Assembly: GCA_001600095.1 (NCBI GenBank)
Contig: BCIX01000001.1
Location: forward strand, 5,109,198-5,173,197
Direction of reading: 5' to 3'
DNA from: Bullera alba
Lineage: Eukaryota; Basidiomycota; Tremellomycetes; Tremellales; Bulleraceae
Length of the DNA: 64,000 nt
Position numbers and translations under genes: made by a program. This document shows, one piece after another, positions 55,117 through 64,000 of the stretch. The stretch's first letter is position 1. Every line of letters starts with the position of its first letter. The notes under the pieces were generated by a model. It made no database searches and was not told the DNA's origin. It worked only from the letters and a program-made list of their open reading frames with translations.

Positions 55117-56646
55117 GTCGAATGGCTGTCAGATCGGTGTTGAGAGACTTAAAATAGAAAGAGCGATGAAGCAGCACTATCTTGAGGGACTTGTGCCTGT
55201 ATTCGAGTAACTTAGTTAAGTTAAGACGCGAGGGACTACCGTATCACCGGGCTGACGGCTTCAACGCTCGAAGTTCCAACGCCTGCCACAGCCAGCGAAG
55301 TGACGAAGCGGATTCCCTTTCCCACGCGTCATTCCCGAGGGCTATTCCGGGAAACTCGGCGCACTTTAACTTGCCGGCGGTGTTGCGGAACTACAGCCAG
55401 CTGGCACTTGTGAGTTGTGTTTGGGTGTTGGCTCTCATGGACTCGCATCTCTGTTCGAGCTCTACTCTGCAATGTCGACTCGCAGCGAACATCGACCGAC
55501 TCTGCAAATGCTTCCATATCTCCGACGTGCCTCTCCTCGACCCGATCGATGGGCATCACAGCGGCTCTAAATCGAAAGGAGGGGGTCTACGTCCGTGTGT
55601 TTGGTTGATGGACGAGGGCATCCTTTGAAACTCACACTCGGGCTCACTCCATCTGACACTGATAGTGATCCATCAACACCCCCTGACGCCGCTTAGATTG
55701 AGGTACAGCGCGACAGAGACCATAGCGCCGGAGGATGTCGTCGAATACGGAGGGGTCTGGAGGGGTGACTCGACCCAGGAGAACCTCTGAGCTAGTCTCT
55801 CGTAGGAGGGGGAGCTTGATTTTCGTGAGTCACCCAGTCTGCATCCAACTGACTGAACGTCTCTGCTAGTGATTACGGGTATGCTACAAGCCTGAGCTAG
55901 ACTACTATAGCACCGAAAGCAAATGCCGGTCCCGGTCGTTCAGTCCGAAGAATGCACTACGGCCGTGATCCTCGCTGCGTTGTTCGCTACCGCAAAGTTG
56001 AATCTCCGATTACTAGTCATCGAAAGGACCCCGGTCGCCATCATATCACTCCCCCCTGGCGTTTTCAAGTATACGAGTACTGCGCTGCGGCAACATCACG
56101 AGCTGTGCACTAAATTAACACAGGGCAGGGCACGGAACATCTCGAACACTCAACGCTCGCTTACCATCCCCATCAACGCTGTCTGGTCCCTCGCCCGCTG
56201 CTTTGCCCCCTGAGCCCCCCGGTAGTTGACGAAGGAGGTTATTCACCTCTTGATCGGTGTTTGCACATCGGGTCCAGCTAAGTTGACTGTACGAGTCACT
56301 TATACCCCCGGCGTGGGGGGGCTCGAGTGGTGGCGCAAGAAGGGCTACAAGGGATGAAACGCCAAACTGTATACCAAATTCGGAAACAGTGTCATCTCAG
56401 TCAGATCATGGCTGCTGCTGACCGATGGACACGGCGATCACACGATCAGCAGGTCGTGTTGTGGCGCGGAAGATGGATCTCGCTGTGTGCTATAAGAAGG
56501 GACACCGCCCTATCGATCTCGACAACTCTCGCACACAAACAAACATCACATCACAGCACAACACAACACAGTCCATCCAGCACCACCTCCTCCTCACACA
56601 CCCGTCGTTCGTCACAGCCATCCCTAATCGGACTCTCTAGGCCAAC
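55117..56646. promoter_or_regulatory. long divergent intergenic region with TATA-like box and A/C-rich leader
   Basis: About 1.5 kb, the longest gene-free stretch in the window. TATAAGAA at 56491 is followed by an A/C-rich leader (CACAACACAAC-type, 56525-56585) leading into ATG 56647, which looks like a fungal promoter plus 5' UTR. Several ATGs lie upstream (56408, 56425, 56472) but before the TATA-like box. The rest holds only short frames. I see no transposon ends or RNA gene. Confidence 0.45.
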
Positions 56647-59600
56647 ATGGCACCGTCCTACCTATTCCCCAATAGATCCATGTCCACGACCTCCCTCCTC
56701 ATGCCGATCTCCGCCTTGGCCACGACGCTACAGCGGTTCCTGTCCCGTAATGATCTTATGCAGAGTGAGGTCATCGGGGCATTGGAGGAATTCGCATTTA
56801 GGAACCTGGTCGACGGTACGAGAGTGAGAGATTACTGTGGCGATGTGGCCAAGGTCCTGGGCAAGGTGAGCAGAGCTTTCCTATCAGGTTCAACCGGGGC
56901 GGGATAGGGCTGACGCTCGAGCGCCTCAGCTATACAATCAACATACCATCCAATACATCATCTCGACAACCTACCTCCACCTCTTATTCCCCCTTGTACC
57001 GCCCCACGACCCCAACTCTCCCGCTGGTGTCGACTTGACTGCTCCTGATGCCCTGCTCAACCCATCCCAACTCGCAACAATCACCCGCAAGCAGTTCATC
57101 AACGTTCTTGCTTCCCAGAGTAAAGGTCGTCTCGCAGCCAGCGGTTTTAACGAAGATGCCGAGAGGCAGGTCCTGGAGGTCTGTCTGGAGTACATCGGAA
57201 GAAGGTGGAGAGGCGGGTCTGATAGCAAGGAAGAGAACTTGGCCGAGGGGATAGGCAAGAAGCTCACCGAGGTGGAGTTTGAGGTGAGTGAGCTAAGGGA
57301 TACACGCTATTGTCAAAGCTGACACCTCTGCTTAGATGCAGCTGCTTGGGTTCCCACCTACCACTCGATCCGTCCTCATACCCATCCTCCATCAGATCCG
57401 GTACTCCCTTGGCTTCATCACTCCCAGTCAACTCGTCACTCAGCTCAACACGCAACACAACCCCGAGCGCACGGACAGGGAGATTTTCGAACCCATACAC
57501 CTGGTGACAAACTGGCTTACGGTGCGACTTCGAGCGAGACTCAACCCCGCCGACTTGGTCTCCGATCTGGTCAACATGCGAGAACAGCTCTACGACCATT
57601 CTCACCGAGAGTGCATCTACGAGGTTCTCTCCCTCTTTGGTCTCTCCCAACGAGGCATGTCTACTCAAGAGTCGGTCCTCGGTCATGGTCCTCCAAGCTC
57701 AATCTCCCTCACTCCAATCGAGCACGACATGTCGGCTTCGTTCTTCTCGATGTCGCCAACAAAGACCCGATCCCCGTTCGCCCTCAAGCATAAGCCATCG
57801 CTGAGAAGGACTCTGCCCTCGACTCCAAAGTGGTGGTCTCACAGGCGCAATAACTCGTCATCGTCAAGAGTCAACCATCTCGGCTTGCTCAACTTCAACA
57901 CTGACCGCCGGCCCTCTCTGCCCGTTACATCATCCCCATCTCTCTTGCACACCAGCAACTATCATCCAAGTGGGATCAACGGTATCAAAGCATTTCACCA
58001 GTCATCGAGCTCGCTCGCTACCTCAACTTCAGCGGCCTCTACCGAGAAGACAGTGTCCACCGCCAACCTTCTCTCCTCGCTCATGACGTACAATGATCCA
58101 GAAGATATCCGGGTGATCCTGCTCGATCACTTCCTGGGGCTCAAGTTTCACCTCTCGCCCTCAGACTCTGCGACCGATTGGTACCTCGGTAATGGGATTT
58201 CAATGGCCGAAGACACTGCCACTTCGCTCGAGAACACCATGGTGGGCAACAAAGATGTGATGAAGCTACAACCGATCTTCAATCAGATCAGAGACGTCTT
58301 CAACCTACCTCGCCCTCGATCCAGCAGTAAGCGTTCGAGCTATCGTCCCAAACAGCGCCTGGCCGACGATCTCGTCAAGCAATTCCCGCACTGCCCTCCG
58401 AGACGAGACTCGATCCTCGGTAGTAGTGACCTCAATCACCATCGAAACGTCTCTTTCGATCTCGAGGGGTATATCGCCGAATCCACCGAAGATGGTTCTG
58501 GTGAAACGGTCAAAGACTCCCACGACAAGGTGTCCTCTCCAGAGGCCAAGGACGAGGTTGCTCAACCCAGTATTCCGGGTCTCAAGTCCAAGAACAAGAA
58601 CAAGCATCCATCGCTGTCGATTGCCGTGACGGACCGGCCAAAGACGGCAGCCTCGAGGTCGATCAAAAGACGCTCGGCGGGCGCAGAATCGACTTTGACA
58701 ATGGCCACCATGTTCTCCGACACTACTGGTTTCAACGCCGGTGGTTCCTCTCGATCCGGGCATGGTCATCATCGATTCTCCCTCATGAGCAATTTCACCA
58801 TCAGGGAAGCAACTCGGGAATACGCCTCGGAGGCCATTGCCAGTCGATTCTGCCTTCCCAGGCGGGTCAATTCGCTCAGCACGCTCGACTACATCAACCA
58901 CTATATCCCAACCCCGACTGAATCCACCTTTGACGATTATGATGCGAGCATCCGGGGTCAATCCCGCTTTTCGGAGGACAGTGATCGAACATCCCTCTTT
59001 AGAGCTAGTCTGGGCGAACCCATCAACTTGAATGACCGGGGCCACAGCTCGTACATTAACCTCGAACCCGTATCGCCGGATCACCCCTCGCCTTGGGATT
59101 CGTACGAGGTCAAGACCTGGTCACAATCCGAGCCGAATCTACTGGAGTTTCTGGAGTCGTCGCCCGATCGTCACTCCGACTCACCCCATTCCCACTTTTA
59201 CCGCGAGCTCGAGATGGGCGAGGATCCCCACGATTCGACATACACTCGATTGCCGGCTCGGATGACGGTCGGCTCTCTGAGGAGGCGATCGAGGATCAAG
59301 GCTCCGTGGGAGTTACAGCTTTCCGCTTACGACCTTGGACTCGAAGACAAAGTCTCCCGTCGTCAGAGTTCCAGCACACCGCGACTTATCCCTGGTCAGT
59401 CGTACCAAGACTCCATGATGGATGATCAGTTGGCGAAAGCCCCCGTTCAGAGCTATGTGGTGAATGGCCTCGATACCCCACCAAACTCCCCGCCGCTCGA
59501 TATCGACATCACTTCGTTCGTCGATCATCAGAACATGACTGTCGAATCGTCTTTCAGTCACGCAAATTTCACCCAAGGACCAATCAGTCGGGTGTCGACT

Positions 59601-60581
59601 CCGGTGGTGCCTGAGACTCCGGTACAAGATTCCAAGGACCAAAGACAGCTTCATCGACAATGGACAATCTTCAATGGTGAACACGTCTCGCCTCCCAAGA
59701 CTGTCCTTCCGCTTCCTGAGCGAATTCCACAAAGACCACGCTTCCCGCGAAGCAGATCCTCTCCCGGTCCAGAGCTCGGTGGCAGCAGGCATTTCGACAC
59801 GACCACGCCATCAAAGGTGGCCTCAACCGCCATGACATCTCCAGCGGATCCGGTGACTGCCAAACCCCTGCCCAACTCGCCGAAACAGTTCACGAACACC
59901 TCCAGCACATCCCAGTTCGATCAAGTTCGCGTTCCACCTTTTAACAATGTCCAGGTCAAGCCCTCCAGACCACGATTCTTTCGAAGTCAATCTTCCCCCG
60001 GACCAGAGGTCGGACTCAGCAAACGATCTGTTCCGTCTGCGTTTTCACCTGTGATTCCACCCAGGACGAGCTCTCGATTCAGTCCGGTCGTTCTTGGAGG
60101 GTCATCTCACCTGCCAGAGCGTGTTGAAAGCACCTCAAGCGCGCAAGTACCGGGTCAAGTGCTCGTCGAGGTGGTCCGGCTCTTCCAGGTGGACAGCACA
60201 CTGGGCATCGTTCAACCCAGGTCTGGGGTCACGAGGGCAGAGGTGGATAAGGTCATAAGGGCAATCAAGGAGAGGCACTCTTATGAGACTGGAGACTGGA
60301 TGGTACAAGAGATCGAGGTGCTCGTGAGTGACTGACGTTCGTTGTTACATTCCCAAAAATAGACCCCGATCATAGAGTAGAAGTACCGATGCTGACTTAC
60401 ATCACAGCTTCGAGGTGGATTCTCTGCAAACACCTCCCTTCCTCCGACTCCAGAGCACTCCACCCCGACACGACTCGATCGCCCGTGTCGACCCGTTCTC
60501 AGAGGGCACGATTCTCAAGAGTCAAGAGAGTCGCGATACTCCCGAACCTCGATCAGCACGTTCGGTCCGGTCAGGCTGTGA
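56647..60581 (+). CDS. large protein of unknown function, helical N-terminus and disordered remainder
   Basis: No family recognised. Exons about 56647-56865, 56928-57283, 57336-60324 and 60408-60581, about 1,230 aa. The first 330 residues look folded and mainly helical: SALATTLQRFLSRNDLMQSE, VIGALEEFAFRNLVDGTRVR, HTIQYIISTTYLHLLFPLVP, RQVLEVCLEYIGRRWRGG, MQLLGFPPTTRSVLIPILHQ, HRECIYEVLSLFGLS. The rest is Ser/Pro/Arg-rich with a duplicated motif PRFPRSRSSPGPELG (about 59735) and PRFFRSQSSPGPEVG (about 59970), and a conserved-looking patch VLVEVVRLFQVDST...GVTRAEVDKVIRAI (60160-60265). SSPGP repeats could be phospho or SH3-type sites. Divergent from the SCCPDH-like gene, convergent with STT3. 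Confidence 0.75.
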
Positions 60582-60918
60582 GATGTGAGGCCTTTCGAAA
60601 TCACCTGTAAATTACAAATCGCGGACAATCACATGCCACCCGACCTCGCTCTTATAATACCTCTGTTGTATATCTCCAGCGAGACGGGAGGCCAAGTATC
60701 TACATGATGCAAAACATGCCATTCGGCTCGCGCTCAGTGCTAAGCAGAGTTATAAGTGGCGATTGTTGCAGTGATCCAGCTGGTTATATGCTAAATCTAC
60801 ATGTGATCCCTCACAGGCATGCTACCACTACCCCGACTTGATCTGCAAGACGTGCATCTTCGTGCCATTTTGTCTAATGCGTCCTTCTGTCTATACCAAT
60901 ACCACATCCCAACCCAGT
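60582..60918. other. convergent intergenic region
   Basis: About 340 bp between two stop codons; 3' UTRs only. No repeat or RNA gene that I can support. Confidence 0.45.
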
Positions 60919-63900
60919 CTACATGCTCGGCCTGGACTTCCTGCTCCCGCCCACTATCGAGCTCTCAGTTGCCGATTTCGACTTTTTCAACCGCCTTCCA
61001 CTGTCAAACGCCCTCGCGTCCTTCAACTCCCGACCCAGCGGGTCCTCCTTCTTCACCTGGTAGATCCTGACGATCCAGTTCTCCGATGTAAACGCCTCGT
61101 CTAACGCATGTAAGTCAGCAAAAGTTCGCTTGATTGAACAGCATGGTAGGGTGAGTGTACTCACCCAATGTGTCGAGCTGGATTGGTGTTTCGGGGATCT
61201 TCTGCCCTCGGACTCTGTCCTGAGCTGGGTGGCCGCCGAACAATTGGGGGAATCTGCAGCAAGAGTCAGCGCGATGGAATCAAGCTGAGAAGATGCTACT
61301 ACGTACCGGTAGTACGACATCTTGTACATCAACGAGTTCTTCATCGTTGGGGTTCTGTCGCGCAGTTGAATTAGCAGAGTGAACAAGGGACCTGGGATGG
61401 CACTCACGCTCGCTCGTCGACGGCAAACTCGCCCCGCTGGGTGAAGAAGTTTGCCTCTTGCACCTCGTCTGGCCACTCGCCCTGTGCGATCCTGACCATC
61501 CACAGGAACTTGTTGATGTCGTCACTGCGAGAGTAAGCTCCTGCACAGAAAAGTGCACTCCTCGATCTTCAACTCACCCAGAGTATCCCAAAAGACCGCC
61601 AAAGATGACGAGGATGTAGTCGACGTCGTGCTTCCTCAGGATCGGGTAGGCGACATCCTCGCTGGAACTCATGGCCTTGCCAACCGTGGCAATATGGGTA
61701 TTATTCCATGTGTTGTTGTCGACGAGAGTAACTCGATCGGCCATACCGGCAATCTGGTAGCCATAATCCCACCAAGACATGACTACGGCGTCGGGATCCG
61801 TGTTCTGTCTCAGCCAGTAGTACGCGGCTCGGAAGTCGTCGATGATCATCTGACTGCCGTCCGGGTTTCGCGAAGCCAAGACGACAGATGGGGAGGAGTA
61901 TGCTGATGACGTAACGTATGTGCAGTGATGGACGAAAATGACCAAGAGGAGGGTGAGAAGGCCGATGACGGTGAATCTCGTGTCGACGCCGTAGATCCCC
62001 GATTTGCTTTTACCGCCGAGGAAGCCGGTGAAGCCTTTAGCGTTGGAAGCCTTGTTGGCCTGAACGGCAGAGGCTTTCTTGGCCGCTTTCTTCGACTGAG
62101 GCGTGCCACTGACGCCGGAACCTGAGTCGTCGATGTATGTCGCACCTGGCGAGTCTGGGTCCGTAGGGATGACAGGGTCGATGTACGTCTCTAGAAGCTT
62201 GGAGAAGGCAATGGCCGCCGTGACGCAAACAACGGGTGTGATGACCAGGAGGAGTCGGACCATGACACCGGCAAAGTAGGCCGAAAGCACGGCGTAGATG
62301 ATGACAAAGACCTGTTCGTCTCGTAGTTCCCGGAAACACCAGTAGACTCCGGCTGGGAAGAAGAAGATGAGCATTTCCAGGTCGAAGAAGAAGGATGGCC
62401 AGGCAGTCGGCTGGTGTTCAGACACCGAGGCGATGATTGGCACTGCAATTATCGTCAATACTGATCGAGATCGAGCCGACTTGTACACTCACTGTGAACC
62501 TTGGCGTAGCCAGTGTCCCAGAGGGAGTAGAATCGACCGGTCCACGGTGCAATCCATCCGGAAAACGTGAGGACGACCAATGACCCCAAGCTGATCAAGA
62601 AGGTGGCAACCACAAACGCTCTCAACAGCATCTGGAACTGCTTTCCAGGTACCAATTTCCTGACGACTTCCACAAATGCGACCAGTTGAAGCAGGCCAAA
62701 GACACCGAGAGCGGCCATGTGTTCGGAAGTTCGGATGGGGAGGAACTCGACAAAGGGGACCTGCATCGAAGCCACGGTGCCGATGACATACCATGACGAG
62801 TACGAGATGTACAGTCGATGCGAGTATCGGCCCATCAGAATGAGCACAAAGGCATGCAGCGGGACCACTGTAGTTGGTTAGCACTCTGTATTGAGTCGAC
62901 ACGAGAACTGCTCCACCGGTACTCACTGTTGGTGATGAAGACGTAACCACCCCAGGCGGCTACCATCCATCCGTAGAAAAGAGCAGCAGCCATACCCCAT
63001 GAAGAGCTTCCAAGCTTGTAAGCCTTGATCCAGAGGTAGAACGTCATCATGAGGAGGAAGATTGCGATGGCTTCATTGTCGTATGATCCGGCGACGGATC
63101 GGGAGATGTAACCGGGGACGATACCGATGAACGCAGCTGCGAGCAGACCGGCCGAAGGAGTCGACATCTCTTTAGTAAAGCTAGAAGCGAAGACAGTCAG
63201 TCAGAGTGCTACGAATTCCGGAACGTCCTAACTCACAGATACGTCGAAATCGCTGTGAGACCCGAGAACGCAGGAGCGATCATCACACAGACGTTCCTGA
63301 TGTCAACGGGCATGTTGATAGCACGCAGGAAGTTCCAGATTATACCAGCGGTGACCATAAGTCCGGGATAGATGGTTCCTCCGACACATCGTCCTAGCGG
63401 ATACCAGGCGGTAGGGTCGAACCAGTTCCAGAATTCCTGCAGGAGGATGTCAATATCGACGTTATGATGAGATCCGGTTAGACTCACGTAGAATCCGTCG
63501 TTGACCAACACTTTCGAAGCTCGGCTGAAGCAATACTGTCAGCTTCCGGCGCTGTTGTAGGCCACAATCTAGCTTACTAGTTGAACCAAGGGTCGCTATA
63601 TCGGGATCAGCTTGTAGTCTCCCCCTATCGACCTAGAATGCCAACTTACAACTCGTGAATCACACTCTCGAATCTGATCACGGCGAACAATCTGCTTGCA
63701 ATTGCTGCACCAGCTATCAACCCCAAGATGACCAATCTCAAGAAGCTCTCGGCGTTGGTGACGGTCTCTTGGGAGAGGTTCTTTGGTAAAGGATATGCCA
63801 GCTTTCTTCCGCTTGCGTCCCTGAACCCGTCGTAGATGGCTTCCTCCGCCGATGCTTTGGCCTGACTCGATCCTTTGCTCAGGCTCGAGGAACTACTAGA

Positions 63901-64000
63901 CTCAGTGAACTTTGACTCTGCGGGTGGAAGTGGGACTGAGGTGTTAGAGGTGGTGGTGGTCGAGGAGATGGGCTCGGCAAGTGTTGGCGTTCCTGCGCCG
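60919..64000 (-). CDS. STT3: oligosaccharyltransferase catalytic subunit Stt3, 5' partial
   Basis: Transfers the lipid-linked glycan to Asn-X-Ser/Thr in the ER lumen. Stop at 60919 (ends KSRPSM); the 5' end, including the ATG, lies beyond 64000. Motifs in order: polar N-terminal extension ([20 protein letters not shown]), EFDPWFNYRA-type first lumenal loop with catalytic Asp (about 63600), [14 protein letters not shown] (second DxD-like metal site region), [10 protein letters not shown] (about 62410), and the diagnostic WWDYG in [17 protein letters not shown] (about 61770), followed by the glycosylated-looking NNTWNNTHI and the DK-like segment [20 protein letters not shown]. About twelve membrane helices and ten or so exons. 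A charged insert with Lys/Ala repeats (about 62045-62100) lies between the last helices and the lumenal domain. Confidence 0.95.

Noticed and set aside
58305..59084. 259-codon open frame on the minus strand inside the large unknown gene
   Set aside because: It is antisense to a strongly coding exon of 2,989 nt, has low-complexity Arg/Val composition and no recognisable domain; likely a shadow of codon bias.
1..64000. CRISPR arrays, insertion sequences, integrated virus or retroelement
   Set aside because: No regularly spaced repeats, no terminal inverted or long terminal repeats, and no transposase, integrase, reverse transcriptase or capsid motif in any frame I examined.

Overview
The window looks like nuclear DNA from a basidiomycete yeast, probably a tremellomycete of the Cryptococcus/Kwoniella/Trichosporonales type. 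The reasons are: genes split by many very short introns (mostly 40-65 nt, GTGAGT-like donors, CTGAC/CTGAT-like branch sites just before the acceptor), compact spacing on both strands, and a protein set of ordinary fungal housekeeping genes. There are no operons, no CRISPR array, no recognisable transposon and no tRNA or rRNA gene that I could support. All gene models are hand-spliced from the sequence; exon borders are inferred from splice consensus plus reading frame.

Layout, left to right. 1-11.4 kb, all plus strand: BFR2/AATF (ribosome biogenesis, 5' end cut by the window), an SLH1/ASCC3-type Ski2-like helicase, and the dynein intermediate chain. 11.5-14.5 kb: divergent ATG27 (minus) and CCL1/cyclin H (plus). 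14.7-22.3 kb: the meiotic kleisin REC8 (minus), divergent from a large unknown disordered protein (plus). 22.5-28.0 kb: a large ferric reductase/NOX-type oxidoreductase (minus), divergent from mitochondrial ribosomal protein uS10m (plus). 28.2-33.1 kb: SEC17/alpha-SNAP (minus), the U2AF small subunit (plus), a five-finger CCCH protein of ZC3H3/Red5 type (minus). 33.5-37.4 kb: a SAM methyltransferase (plus), an alpha/beta hydrolase (minus), a LAMTOR2-like roadblock protein (plus). 37.6-43.3 kb: a family X DNA polymerase (minus), divergent from a Myb/SANT-like DNA-binding protein (plus). 43.5-48.7 kb: NAA50 acetyltransferase (minus), PTH2 peptidyl-tRNA hydrolase (plus), a LYR-like mitochondrial protein (minus), a BLI-3/PNPOx-like flavin protein (plus). 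49.3-53.4 kb: the APC/C subunit CDC26 (minus), PRA1 (plus), a DUF4112 membrane protein (minus), an SCP2 sterol carrier (plus). 53.5-64 kb: a saccharopine-dehydrogenase-like oxidoreductase (minus), a large unknown protein (plus) and the oligosaccharyltransferase catalytic subunit STT3 (minus, 5' end beyond the window).

The genes do not form one pathway. Recurrent themes are chromosome biology (REC8, CCL1, CDC26, family X polymerase), RNA handling (U2AF1, ZC3H3-like, SLH1) and membrane traffic (SEC17, PRA1, ATG27, dynein chain). The observations most worth following are: the SLH1 homologue whose second helicase cassette has lost its catalytic motifs and its second Sec63 domain; perfect or near-perfect long inverted repeats in three divergent promoters (18.1, 26.5 and 12.7 kb); a ferric reductase with two long disordered inserts; and an unknown protein beside REC8 that carries KEN-box, SUMO-interaction-like and PP1-docking-like motifs.
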